A DNA stretch of 64,000 bases, taken from contig OU342636.1 of assembly GCA_910589415.1 (NCBI GenBank), forward strand, positions 39,943,735 through 40,007,734, in the 5' to 3' direction. The stretch's first letter is position 1. The number at the start of each line of letters is the position of its first letter. A model generated the notes under the pieces. The model saw nothing but the letters and a program-made list of their open reading frames with translations. It searched no databases and was not told the DNA's origin. Source of the DNA: Malachius bipustulatus (taxonomy: Eukaryota > Arthropoda > Insecta > Coleoptera > Melyridae). Shown here one piece after another: positions 23,301-38,300 of this stretch. Made by a program: the position numbers and the translations under genes.

Positions 23301-26300
23301 TTTCAGAACACTTAATTTACTGGTTCTGTTCGGAAATTGGGAATGATCCCGACATGGAAAGGAACTTAATTATAGTGAAGAAGATATTATTCGTTTCAAC
23401 TAAGCATAAATACATACAATGATAACAGGACTATACTGACAATGGAGTCCTTGGAATTTTACATTGACTGGGTGGATGTGAGCTTAAAAGCGAAAACTGT
23501 GAAACATTTTGAACTTTTTTTGGTCAAAATATTCGCATTTGCATGTGCTCAAAAACTTTCTAACAAGAATTGTAATTTAATTCAAATTTCAACTCGATGA
23601 TTCAGTCGATACAAAATTGGCGCCCATAAAGGGCAAAAAATTATTTGTTTAAAGTAGGTCTACATTTTTCATCATTTCATTACCTCAAAGTTATAAGTTC
23701 CTTTCCGCGTCAAGAAAATGAAGTATTATTATTGGCGAACTTATAATTAGCATTAACGTCACAAAATGCTGACACGATAACCCAACCAACAAGACAAAAA
23801 AAAAAAAAAACTTGCGTCAACTTTTATTTAAAAAGAACAAAAATATTAATTTCCCAAAACAATAAGTAAGTAACAAAAACTGTAAATTTCAATAAAAATT
23901 GACGTAAATCGTCCATAAAAAAGAAAACCTTACCAAAAAAACAAAAACAAAAAAGCGATCCAACATAAAACAAATATTATTTCAATTATTATTGTAATAT
24001 TAGTAGGTTTTAGGAATGGTAATGGTAGTATTTTACACACCTGATATAGAATGGCGTCTTTCGGAGGTTTTGGAAACGCCAGCTCTATGGATTAGATGCT
24101 GATACAAACTGGCAACACCGCTCACTGCATGCAAACCACATAATATTAACACACATCAATATGGGACTCCTATACGGGGTGTTAGTATTATTAAAACAAA
24201 ACAGGAAAAGGAACTTCCATTTACAACAATTCTACTGAAGCGAGATTCAAGAATTTCATTAATAACAAAATACTAAAAGTAGGTACAATATTATTATACA
24301 AGAAATAAAAATTAATAAATTAAAATTATATTTCATTTTATCAATTGTTAGTTTTCGTTAAGGCCATTTTCGCATCAAGAACAAATTTATAATATTCATA
24401 GGTAGGTAGTATTATAATAGTAGAAGCACTCATGAGATGAACATAAAAATTCCATAAGGGTTTATTTATAGAAATTTAGAAACGTGCTTGGGAAACATAG
24501 ATATCAGCTTGATGATAAGGTTATTAAAATTACTATTTTGGTAATAAATATTACTGATAGCGTTAATGTTTTGTAAAATAAATCAAATAACATAATAAAT
24601 ATGAATAGTATAAACAAAACCAACAAAGCAAATTAACTATAAGCTTATTATTATCATCTCGGAATTTGTTTTTATCCTTTGTACCATTAAAAGTAAGTAA
24701 CATCAATAATAATACCCCATAAAACCTAACAAAACTAAACAAAAAGAGTACATGCTCCGGAATACTAAAGAAAATGTACAGTCTCTACTATCTAATAAGA
24801 AAAAAATGCCTACACTCTAAAATTAATTATTGGTGTGCTTTTAAGATAAATAAATCGTAAAAAAATAAATAAATAAACTAATCAAGTAAAATAAAATAAA
24901 CTCCCAAAAAAATAAGAAAGCAAATTTATTGTCTCTGCCCGTCACCAAGGAAAGAAAAGGAAATTATCCGTACCTATAGGATGCTGTGAAGAGCTGCTAC
25001 TAGGATGGACCTGATCATTTGATTGGGATGTATCTGGAAGACAAAGGTCACAAACACTACTAAGGACGATGCTAGTAAAGGTTAAGAAATACACAACAAA
25101 ATAATCGTTACTTGAATATCGCCATATCGCCAAAAAGTAACTATTAGAGCAAACAACCGTTATAAAATAACGATTTTCAAATAACGAACACTAAATAATA
25201 GTTTCTAATAATTAAGTATTATTAATATATTACATAGGTACTTGATCATTCAAATTTAAGTTAGTAATATGACGTTCAAAGTTCGATAACAGTAAACAAC
25301 CAAACAAACAACATAGAAAATTTACTTCGAAATTATTATCTTCCAGTCTCAGTCGATAAGTACTTGGGGTAACTTTCTGACAATTTATGAAGTAAATTTT
25401 GAAGCGAAATATCAAGAAAAATACAGTTAATAGACCAACGGATGCAGAAAATCAGATGCAGGTTTACACCAACAACACTCTAAAAGGAATAACAAAGAGT
25501 TGTAAAAAAGAGCAATTTCGTGACATAAAAAAGGTTAAAATTATAAATGACAAACCTTGATTGAAAAATCCTTTTGAAAAGCCGGCGTACAAAAATTTTC
25601 GAGCTCCGTTGGTAGGTTTTGAAGACTCCGTGGCCGAAGATGATCGATTTCTGTGCCCCTCTGATTTATCTTTGTCAGACTTGTTGGGATACATCGCACT
25701 GCAAGAAGAAATAATTTTTTTATACATTTATGTAATATTTTATATACACACAGATGATTATTATGGCACTGAATAGAATAATACACTGAAGGTCATTTTT
25801 AAAAGTTTTAAACAAATAAAAACTGCATAGGTATAAATAAAAAAGCAGAACAAAATAAATGAAAATCAATTATTGTGAAGCATATACACTCATTAAATAA
25901 CAATAGTTGTAGGTACGCATTTCATTACTTTAACAGTTGTGGTAATTTTTACGACTAATAATTGATTATATTGATTTTTTCTTATATTATGTAGTTAAAT
26001 AATCAAAGATTTTACTAAACTTGACCAATAAAAACAATAAAAGCCTATAAATTGTGGAAATTTTTAAATAGCCATATTTTTCTGAACGCTGCAACAAATT
26101 CTGATGCAACCTTATAAAAATGTGAAGAACATTTTATTTGATAAACTAAATAAATACAGTTATCAACTTCGATCGATAAAACTGAATAGACCAAAATAGA
26201 AAAACGTAGTTCCTATCTTTTTCTCTCTTTAATAGTCCTTTCTGCATTAAGTCAATTTAACTGTTTAAGTACGGAATTCAACTTCAACATTCTTTTGCTG

Positions 26301-29300
26301 GTTTTGGTTTGCTAACTTCTAGCTTGGTTTTCGTTTCCTGGCTTATCCTTTGTCTCTGCTCCTTGATACAAAACGACAAGTTCTGATGAAACAGAAGTTA
26401 GAGAATGAGACTCTTAACAGACTCGCATGAAAGGCATTGGTTCCTTATTCAATGAAAGCGGATTTATCTAGCTTGTTGTAGGACAAGGAAACCTTTTGTC
26501 AAGTTTCCATTCATTTCCGCCGTGCAAAATTGACCCCAAACTCTTTGAAAGATACATGGAAAAAAATCACTGTCGTCAAAAAAATTTCAAAAAGTGAACA
26601 AAACTCTCAAACTTGATGGAGTTGTTGAAAACCTCATTATCAATACTTAATAACACTTTTCGGAATTTCCTTTGTTTTTTTTTTGTTCCTAATAGACATA
26701 TACTCTGTACACTGAGAGTTGTCTGTTGTGATAACTAAGGATACATCATCTCGTTATGTTTCTTACTCCTTCTATTGCATTGCATAGTCAATCGAGTTAA
26801 AATGGGACGTATTGTCAGAAATACGTTTGAATCGTCAGCAATTCTAAAAAGATGAGCGAGAGTGAGACGGAAGTATCGACTCGCGTCTTGATACGCTTAG
26901 ATTGATACGATATTACGATAAGATTGTCGTCGCTACTGTCAGTAGTGTCAGTGTCAGCGTTAAATATACTAATAAGGTTTGTGTTGTGATTTGAAACGTT
27001 TTTAATACGAAATTAGCAGAATTATTACCTGTGTCCTGTGTTATTATCCTGTGATAAACTATGAGTAACTTATTATAATTGCTCGAATGCCTAAAAATCT
27101 ATTTCCTTGCTTTGCCTGGGAAACGATTGAACTCCCTAGTACGTGGTCTTGTGGTAAAATTGCTGAAATATTTTACTTGCAAATAAGAAAACGGAGGTGT
27201 TATTCTTTCTTTTAAACGGCAACCAGCAGGTAGGTCACATGATATTTCTATCATAATGATAACAATAATTATTATCATTCTTATTTACTTGCATTATATA
27301 TATTTGTTATCAAAAAGTTGCAAGGCTCTACTTCGTCAATAACTTGTCGAAATAATATATTTGTAGGATATTCATTATTCCTCAACACACGCCACTGACA
27401 CGAACTGCGATACCACATCTGGTTCGACTTAGAAATAAGTGTACGATTCAAATCGAATTAAATGAAATTGTTTAGTCAGAATCAGTGTGGCATGACAACG
27501 GACAACTCTCAGTGGACAGCGTGTATCTGCCTTACTCAAGCCTGTCTGCGCATAAACCTCAAGACCTTCGGAGTCCAAAAAATTTCCAAAAGCAAAGCAA
27601 ACTTGAAACTTGGTGAAGTTGTTGAGAGCCTCATTCTCAATAATTAAAAACACTTTCCAGGGTTTTTCTTGATTTTTGCCCCCAACAGCACTCCCTCGAA
27701 CCCGTCTCTGCGCATACACCCCAAGACTTTTTCGGAGTCCCAAAAATTTCCAGAAGAAGAGAAAACTCTGACACTTGGTGAAGTTGTTGGGAGCATTATT
27801 CTCAATAATTACGAATACTTCTCCTCGGAGTTTTCTTTACAATTTTCATCTCAACAGCTGATCCAAGCACGTCATTGTGTCAACAAAATTCTAGACACGA
27901 AGAAGCTCTGAAACTTGGTGGAGTTGTGGAGTTGTTGAGACCCTCGCTCTCAATAATTAACAACATTTTCAGGATTTTGTTTGCTTTACCCCCCCCCCCC
28001 CTTTACAGCACTCCACTCATTCAAGGTTGCCTCTGTGCACGGACTTCAAGACTTCTTCGGTGTCCAAAAAATTTCCAGAAGCAAAAAACTCTGAAAGTTG
28101 GTGATCTTGCTAAGAACATTATCCTCAATGCAACTAGGGCTCAGAGGTTTCTTTGAAATTTTTCTTTTAGCAGCTGCTCCAAGCACTCTGGCAGCATTGA
28201 CGTCATATGACTTTTCGGTGCCTCAAAAATTTCCAGAAGCAAAGAAAACTGCAAAACTCATTTACAATATTTAGAATTAGATACTCATTCTGGAGTTTTC
28301 TTTGAACCTTTTCTCCAACAGACAGATTCTGTTTTTCCATTTTTCAATTGGAATTAGCTTGAGATAGGTACCAGTACTTTTCAAGAGTCTCCTAATTCCA
28401 AGAGAAGTAGGTAAGTCACCTTATTATCACTCATAATCATTAAGGGATAAATCTCACAGTCCCATACGAAGCAAATATATTTTATTTCTTTTATAATTTT
28501 TTTTTGCTCAAATTTTGAAAAGATCTTGACAGGAAATAACAAATTTCCAGAGTACCTACCTATGGCTTGAAAATTGGTAGTGAATATTATAAATAAACAG
28601 ATATCATATGCATTTATGCAGATCAAATAAAGTGAATTATTATTAAATTCCCCGAAGTCTGGGAAATAAATCCCAGACGACTGAAAATCCAGCAATAAAC
28701 AAACCTCCTAATGGGTAAATCCCTTACAAGTTTCTATGTTGGTTTCCTCTGTAAATCTAGTAAAGTAGTTATTCCATATCAGCGGCCTCAGGAGGTTTGG
28801 GAATTTCCTTGCTAATTCTTTACGTCACGCGAAGGACCAATGCTCTTATGTTCGTCAATGGTAGATATCAAAACAAAACAAAACAAAACAATGGATGCAT
28901 TATTCCCGTCATTTCCCGGACTGAAATTTACGCTGCCTCGTGACGTCATGCGCACATATAAGCAGATACAAAAATAAGTTGTTTATCGATGTACCTACAT
29001 AACAAAAGTTGTTTGTTTGTCGTGGATGTACCCCCTTAATAACGATGGCAGACGACTTGGTCGTCATTCTCCAAAATAACGCAGGGATTTATTTCGTTGG
29101 TTGTCCGAGCTAGAAATTTACGTCGTTGCCCATACATGGCTGATAATGCTTATATTATGCCACACATTATATTCAATTTCACATCAGTAGGAATTCTATA
29201 ACAGGAAAATAATTATTGTAATTTGAGTGATTTATTTACCTCAGCTCGACAAAACTTTCCTCAAAATTTTCTTTAAAACAAACAAACCAGAGCCTCTATT

Positions 29301-32300
29301 TAATCAAACCAATAAAACAACCAATTTACAAAAAAATCTGACCAGCCAAGCTTACCACGTGATCTCACACCATGATCTTCAACCAAATATTTCCGACCAA
29401 GTTTTACATCATTTCTTCGAAAGTTCTTGAGAGACTCATCAAGCGGCATTAAAGAAAAGTTCCTAAAAAGGCATATTCTGAAGTTCTAAACCCAAATCAA
29501 CGAGTGTTTCAGGAAATCCGGCAAAGTCGGCTCTGCATGACGAGGTATGCAGGGTAGACTGGAAGATTCCAGTGTCCACCCTGATAGTATTTATTGAGCT
29601 AGAATAATTATAAAGGTCGAGTACAGTACATAAATTTTATGGCATAGAAGGGGAATTTGACAACTTTCACAAGCATCACAACACAAGGTTCTCGCAGTCA
29701 TTGACTTTCAATGGATAGGTGGATAGACAACATGCTAAAATGAAGAATAACTCTGTGCAAGTAGAAGTGGGATCCTCGCGGAAAAGAGTTCTGGTAGGTC
29801 AGCGCTTCCCGTAGTATCACCCGTACTGTGAGATATCACAGTGCAGAAATTGAATCTATGCGTCAGTGGCGGCTTTTCAGATGAAGTGAGATAAGTGCCA
29901 CTTCATCTATTCCCAAATATTGCAAGCTGCGGTTTGTCCGATTTTTTCGGCAAGGTCCGGTTTGACATGGTCCGGTCAGCTCGATTTCCTTGTAAGGTCT
30001 GGTTTGACAAGGTCCGCCCAGCTCGAATTTTTTGCAAGGTCTCTGGTTTGAACAAGGTGCGATCAGCTCAAAAATTCGAGCTTTGTCAAACCTTTGGACA
30101 TTAAAAAAAAATGCAAGCTGACCGGACCTTGTCCACACTTCACCTCTGGAGCTATCACAAACTGGTGAAACTAACACTCACTCTCAGTATTTCAATCGAA
30201 AACTGAACTGATCCTATTCACTAGGAAAAAAAGATCAACAAATGAAAACTTGGGTATGCATAATTTGGTATGCAACTTTAGCTTGAAACGCGTTAAAAGA
30301 AAAACAGAAAAAGCACGCATGACACTTTGGAAGTGTTGCAGAGTAATGGGGAAGACATGGGGCCTGTCATCCAAAACTTCTCTGTGGATCTACTCTGCCA
30401 TAGTTAAGATCAATACTATGCTATGAAGTTATGGCATACTAGTCTGGTGGCCTAAAACGATCCATATCAGTCAAGGTACAATTATTAGAGCGTGTCCAAA
30501 GAATGGCAAGCTTAGCTGTAACATATGCAATGAATGCCACCCCAAATAGTGTTTTATAAAGGTTACACTGAACTTCTGCACCCATGTGTAGAGGAAATGA
30601 CAATGATCTGCACACAGATTGCAACAAGGAGAGACGTGGAATACAAGAGAGATACTAATCGGACAAACTTGCATTCTAAGGCCAGATACGGTTGAAGAAA
30701 CCTGTACTTTTTGCATGTGCGGATCCTCCAATATACCGAACAAAGAAGAGTTATGAAGTAGGTACTTCTGGCAGGAAGAAGGTGGTGGCAATCTGATACT
30801 CAATCGATATACTGAAGGTTCTTAAAAAAAAAAGGATCTGGTTGAGGTGTCCATTCACAAGCACTAGATCTAGATGTGACTACACGTCTAGGAAGACATA
30901 TCGACATTATCCCAGTGGAACCGATGGAAGTAGTTAATTCATCCAAGTCGCTAATGGGCTAATGAAGCACTGACAAAGAACATCGATAATAGGGGGATGT
31001 GCAAATGCTAACGCTAACAGACCGTAAAGATACTAGGCTATCAGCCCGAGACGATCGTTCCAGAAAGACTTCTGGCCTCGTAATAGAGTGGGCAGAAATC
31101 CTGGACAAACTAACACTGCAAAACACCGTAAAACTCATAATATGAGCACTCAGCTTCCCCGACTGGCTCCAAGTTGAGTCCTGTTGGCCCTAAATCAATT
31201 GTACCACTGGTACAAACTGCTACCATAGCCAGGGTAAAATATATAACATACAACATATCGAGAACACGTCAAAATATGGCGAAATCTGAAGACATTCCGC
31301 CAAGACGACCCAATCACTAGCCGTGATCCAAAAAGCATTGAGAAGGTACTTCCTGCAGTTGTTTAGCAATAACTTAACACTCTTGGTGTCACAAGATCCT
31401 AAATGCAGAAGATGTAAAGAAGAAAACAAAACTGCAGTATGCGTTTTGCCACTGCCAAGAGATGCGTCAAAATCAGAAATCCAAATTAAGGGAAGTCTAG
31501 CCTGATATGACAAGAATTAGACGGACCACACACCACGGTTCATACGATTCGGTATATTTGATCAATCGGATGGTTGGAGGATGTTGTGGAGGGATAGCGT
31601 TTGCCCACTCGATTAAACCCTCTCTGCTGCAATCCAGATCTATTTATTGTGTAAAACGTAAATCTGATTCAATCTCATTCAGTACATATTTGGTATCGAT
31701 ATCTAAAATCCAGTCGATATGAAATGCAACCGGTCGCTTTGTTAATATAAACATCCGAATGCTGAAGAGTTAACGTCCGTTGCGTGAAAGAAATGAAATG
31801 TCCATTGACCCTACTTGACCGTAAGACGCGGGAAGTACCTACTCCCGACCAGTTGTGCTTTGAACGTCGCCGAGTGAGAGTTGGTGAATTACTTGTGTTT
31901 GTGTTTGGTGAATTCTGGCGTTCTTTTGTAATAGGTAACAGATGAGTTGATTTACTCACTAAGTGTCCTATTCCTAAGATAAATAGAGTTAGGATAAGCA
32001 ACAGAGAGTTAAGTAATCATGATTATTAATTGAGATAATTGATAAAGATAATAATTATAATTAGCCTGTCTTAAGAATTGAAGTTAATGAGCTCAGATCT
32101 ATTTAGAGTCAAAAGGAGAAACTGCATGTAAGCATGAAGCATGAATAAAGCATGAATAGGCAGAGAGGTAAATCAGTGAAAGACAGACTCATGATAAGTA
32201 CTTATTGAGAGACAAAGGTTAATTAATGCTGAAGATGTCTAAATTGCTGAAGTGTAAAGTAGAAATGAGCGTTGATCGTAGAGTTCTAGTGGGCCTGTGT

Positions 32301-35300
32301 GGCCTGTGCATGTGTTAGTTTGAGTCCCTGAGAGAAGGTCTGTAGCCTGTGAGGCTGAGAGCGGCTTGGTGGCCGAAGGCAAGTGATGCCTGTGTGGTCT
32401 GCATGTGTAGACCCGAGAGAGACCTGGGAGCGGCCCGTGTGGCCTGCGTGACCTGCATGTGTAGGTCAGAGTGGAGGCCAGTGTGGCCTGACTTTGTTCC
32501 GGGCGTGAAGGATCGAGAGGATGATCCTGCAGAACGCCCAGTGGTCTCTAACCGGACGTGAAGGATCAAGATGGATCCTGCTGACCGCCTGGTGCTCTCC
32601 CGGGAGTGAAGGATCGAGAGGATCTTGCCGACCACCCGTGAGCGACCTTGAGATCGGGAGGACCGAGGTGGGTCCTGGTTACCACAGCGTGCCTTGGCGC
32701 CGGAAACCTTGGCAAGGCTACGATCAACGGCTAAAGAGCAAGATGTCTTGAGTAGAGTCTTGAGTCGAGTAACTTCAGCAATGACCTTGAACAGTGATTT
32801 ACGTATCTTCAGCAAGGTGATGTCAAAGCTCCAGAGAGAGGTTACCAAGAAGGCTAAGCAGTAGTTAATGATAAGCTTAAGCAAGCTTTAGGAGGAATAA
32901 GACACTTATGCAAGTTTTAATCTCTTTAGGGAGTGAGCCGAGACGACTCAAGGCAAGAGAAACGGTGAGTGACTAGAAAAACGACGGCCCTGACGAAATA
33001 AAATTGTGTATTCACATGTGAGCAATTCTCTCCCTCTTTTCTGCGTTACAATTGATCGCAAGTAAGCAGAAGTCAGGCGCGGTAGGAGGTTTCTTATAAC
33101 ACACCGTCAACTTCAAAATTCTGAATAAAATTGCTTCACAAAAGGAGGTTCATTTTCGTTCGTATACATTCGAAAAGCATTCCTTAAACTCTATCTACCA
33201 GCGCACTGGACTTTGATTAATGAAGATAAAATGTCAACTCTCCAGAAGAAAAAGAAAAAAGTTGTGGTTATTCCTAAAACAACTTGATCTTGTGGTGAAT
33301 TATCACTAAAAGGTTAATTTATGCAGAAGTAGGTACATAATAACACATTCCTATGGCACCCAACTGTTTGTTTACTTGTTGGATTGAGTAACGTTTTTAA
33401 GAATTAATTGGAAGAATGCAATTATATAATTTATTATCGCATAAAAACTAGAATTAACATAACCACTGTAATAAGTAATTTAAATTCCAGTGTAAGGGGA
33501 GTCCAAGCAAGAATTCCTTGCATTTACGTTAAAATAAAGAGACCACAGAAACCTGGTGTTTCTGTAATTACCGAAAACAATGCTAGCCATTATATTCCAA
33601 CAGATAAACGTAAAACTAGGGTCAAAATACAATAAAACAGAGAAATTCAATGAATATTTAAATTGAACATTTGTGAGACGCGTGATACTTTACTTTGTAT
33701 TATTATTGTTTTAAGGTCGGCCATGAAATATACAAGAAAATAGAAAAGTTGATCTGACACAGGAATCCAGCACCTAATATGCAATCACATTTCAGTTTCA
33801 ACTAATACACCGTATATAAAATAAATAAATAACCTTCTTTTTACATCTCATTAGGAATAGGAGAAGGTGTACGTACAATTTGGAGCTTTCATATTGAAGG
33901 AGATATTTAATATTTACCAAGAATCGGCAATAAATATGCAAGTCATTAAACTATAAAACTGAACGAGAAGAGATTGGTTTTTTTGTTGTTATTTGCTGAA
34001 AACAAATGTCGAAAACACAAAGTGGTCTTAAGCACCCGTGTGGATCGTGTAAATATAGACTTTGTAACCTGTAAATCCGTTTAGAATGTAGTTTGTTCTA
34101 CTTTTATGATATGTTCTTACAATTCACACAAACAAAAAGACATGATAACAATATTATTTATGTTGTACCTAGTTGTATCATAATATTTGGGTAAACTCTT
34201 CTTCTTCCATCACCATCTGCACTTTGAAAAGTTTCAATTGAAAAAAAGTTCACGATTACACACAATATATACAGAATCCATAAGAATGAGAATCTTCAAC
34301 CTTATAATGTAGAGATTCTATAGGGTGTACAACAATTATCCAGCCCAATGATATAAAAAAAAATAATATTTCGTTCCAGAAAAGCACTTTTGAAAATAAA
34401 TAATTATACATTCCCGCATCATTCTTCAAAAATCCTGTGGTACCACCGCTATATGGGTGCGTGATATTATCGATATATCGATTAGTTATCGATAATTATT
34501 TCATATATCGAAGGTCGAAATGCTAGGGAAAATAATAATATATCGATTCGATATATCAATACATTATCGGTTACCGATAAATTATATTACTCATATAAGT
34601 CATAACTACTACAGCTTGAAATATATGGTGACAAAGATAACAAATATGCACTAAAAACAGTTCAAATATGCCCCAACAATATGCAAAATAACACACGATT
34701 CTTAAAAAGTACTCCTTATTTACAATATTTCAATTTCAGAAATTAAATAATAAATAATTAACTTAACCCAATTTAATGAAGAAAAAAACTATAAAATATT
34801 TCTGAACACAGAATATGGTTATGTTAACCTCACACTAGCAAAGTAGGTGTAAAAGATAAAATAGTTCTTGTATCTGGAATGAACCTGGAACCTAAATTTT
34901 TCAGAAATTACCCAAAGGATTGCCTTTCTCTTGACAATAGACCTAAGTCATAATAGAACATAAACTGTTGTAATGTTGTTTTATTTTTTGAACTTTTTTT
35001 AACTTTTCTTGTACAGGGTGGTAGACCATCACTTATTTCCACCCCTGTAATAGAGGTTAATTTCAAAGATAAAAAATTGAAACTTTGAGGATTTGTGTAA
35101 TTAATATATGACCACATAATGGCATAATCAGAATAATTATTTTTTTAGTTGAGCCATAGCGATAAAAAACTGTAATTTGGTGTTAATGTGACCAAAATAA
35201 ATTCGATTTTTCTTTAATACATCGATAGAAATCAAATAAGAAAATCAAAATCGCTTAAAAGAAATATCAAAAACCTAATTACAAGCCTTTAATTAAATAA

Positions 35301-38300
35301 AATACTTAAAATATGGAAATGACAGGTGAAATGATTGATATATGGTAGCGCAATAAAACTGACAAATCTAATGAGGGCAGGTACCTACCATAAATAATCT
35401 TCAAAGCAGTCAGAAGAATGTGCCATTGAACTCGAATGGGGCTTCTTTTATGAATGTTTACTTAGAATATGTTTACTTAACATTTGTGCTATACCAGCCC
35501 TTCAAAATCCTGATAGTTTTATTGCTTCCGTAAATCAATCATTCTAGCTGTCATTTCCATATTTTAAGTATTTTATTTAATTAAAGGCTTGTAATTAGTT
35601 TTTTGATATTTCTTTTAAGCGATTTTGATTTTCTTATTTGATTTCTATCGATGTATCAAAGAAAAATCGAATTTATTTTGGTCACATTAACACCAAATTG
35701 CAGTTTTTTATCGCTGATGGCTCAACTAAAAAAATAAATAATTAATCTGATTATGCCATTATGTGGTCCTATATTAATTACACAAATCCTCAAAGTTTCA
35801 ATTTTTTATCTTTAAAATTAACCTCTATTTCGGGGGTGGACATAAGTGATGGACCACCCGGTATAGGGTGGTAGACCATCACTTATTTCCACCCCTGGAA
35901 TAGAGGTTAATTTCAAAGATAAAAATTGCAATTTAGAGGATTTGTGTAATTAATGAATAAATCGACTTTTCTACCAAACATCGGTAGAAATCGAATAATA
36001 AAATCAAAATCGCTGAAAAGAAATATCAACAAACTGATTACTAGGCATTAATTAAATAAAATATAGTTATATAGAAATGACAGGTATTCTCATTTATGAT
36101 GTGTAATAAAGTGATCAATATAATCTGTAAAGGGTAGGTATCATAAATTCTTGAGTAAACTGAGTAGGTAAAATCACCATTGTATCCTATCCTAGCGTTC
36201 AATGACATGCCCCCTGCGAATGTGCACTACACTACTATTTACTCAGTTTACTCAAGAATTTATGATACCTACCCTTTTCAGATTACACTGATCACTTACT
36301 ACACACCACAAATCAATCATTCTACCTGTCATTTCTATATAACTACATTTTATTTAATTAAGGCTTTTTCTATATTTCTTTCCAGCGATTTTGATTTTAT
36401 TAATCGATTTCTTCCGATGTATGGAAGAAAACTCGATTTTTTTGCAAAATTATCACTAAATTAGAGTTATTATCGGTGGTGTATGAACGAAAAAAAATAA
36501 GAAAACTGATTTTGCCATTCCGTGGTTCTATATTAATTACACAAATCCTCAAAATTTAAATTTTCATTTTTGAAATTCTTCTTTGTATTCCCAAACTTTG
36601 CATCGCAAAGAACACAAACTCTGCGTATGGTAGAATGTAACAAATTGGAATAATAGCATACCTATTCTTCAACGAGCGGAGAATAATGGGCATTATTCAT
36701 ATTCACGAGGACTAGCCTTCCTAGTGAATAATGTTCATTCTCCGCGACACGAAGAAGATATTTTCGCTAAGATGATATTTTCTCTACGAGTTTATGGGAA
36801 ACTCACTACTATACACATTTAAAAATGTGTTAAGCATATCACGCTATTAGGACACTGTGTACTGTGTCCAGACTCGCTCTGCCAGGGAATCCTATCTGCT
36901 CAGCTGCGCTACGCGGTGCGTCTTCAGATTATAAAATAGACAGGGCAGTGTACCTAAACCGAAGTTAAAACAAGACCGCGAAGGGGTACGATTGTGCTAC
37001 TTCGTTTATGTTTGAAGGCGTTCGTGTGATTACCATCTTATATAATGTTCTGTCAGTGCTATGGATGACGCGTTTCTCACTCGTGATTTCTCGTTTATTA
37101 TTATCTCACAGGCCGAGCTGTGAATTTAGTTTTATGCGTGAATTTGCGTCTATTATCTTAGATGTACTTCTATTATCTTTCAACATGAGGAATATACGTC
37201 ATTATTTTACGTTATTATTATTATACATTATTATTATTACGCCTGTGTTTTCTCTTGATAGATGTCGCTCTGTCTCGAGGTCACTGGTAACCGGTTGAAT
37301 TATATTCAAGGTTTTCGATTCATACAGCGATTCATATCCTTCCGGACTCTCCAATATAGTACGCTGACGAGGTCTAATGAGACCGAAACGGCTGTCCATG
37401 CTTTTGGTAGTCTGGTTGGATGTGTGTTGCTCGAACCTCTTTATTTGGGTTCTCGGGCGCTCCAGACTTGACAACTGTTAGGACGATGGGTTAAAACCCG
37501 ACTCCAATTACGACAGGCTATTAATTGTCTTTATACTCATTAAGACCTACCTACCTACGGTGTTGTTGAGATAAAAAAATGACATCTTTGACACAATCTT
37601 CAATAATAACGTCAACAAATAAGAAAAACTAACATTGAAACTTTTGTTCATTTTCAAAATACATAATTAGAAAATAAAAATAATTTTTGACATCTCTTTC
37701 TGACATTGTATTGTCTTTCTGTTTGCCCAACGTTTTCCCCATTTAACCAACCCTATATCTTCCACGGTTTCCGAGATCCCCGCATTCAGTTCATTCTTAT
37801 CTTGGACACAGTGTCCAAGAATGGTAAGTTCCTATTTTACTAGGAAGACTTCTGTGGCAAATCTGGTGTAAACAAAGGTTTGTTTAAAAACCATTAGGCA
37901 ATAAACATAATATGAAAATATAAAATAAGATACCAAACGATGTAACCAAAGACTTGTGAAGTAGAACTCTCGCGATTATAAGAAGATGGTCCAATTATTC
38001 ACTTTGATTACATTTCAAATTAATATAACTATTCACATTTTTTATCGAAACTTACAATTTTCATAATAATTAATTACTGAGCTTAAAAATTCGTTATGAA
38101 TGAAAACTGATTGTTTCCACTTCACTCTTTGTTTTTGTTTTCAATAATATTAAATAATCAAGATCATCTCGATGACCGTTGCTCCCTCTAGTATGATTCG
38201 CCTCATTATCGGGATGTGAGTGAGTGAGTACTCATGGCAGTAATCTTTATCAAGTATGTGTGACAAATAGGGAATCCAGCTAGCACATGCTTATTATACG

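Noticed and set aside
24974..25133. Open frame extending beyond the 60-base chico exon on both sides
   Set aside because: The flanks hold good acceptor and donor sites and lose IRS character outside them.
32315..32884. A 189-codon minus-strand open frame
   Set aside because: It overlaps short direct repeats of high GC, has no domain, and its composition follows the repeats.
31640..33090. A solo LTR ending near 33090 with AAATAAAATTG
   Set aside because: No matching second copy, no target duplication and no clear terminal TG...CA pair.
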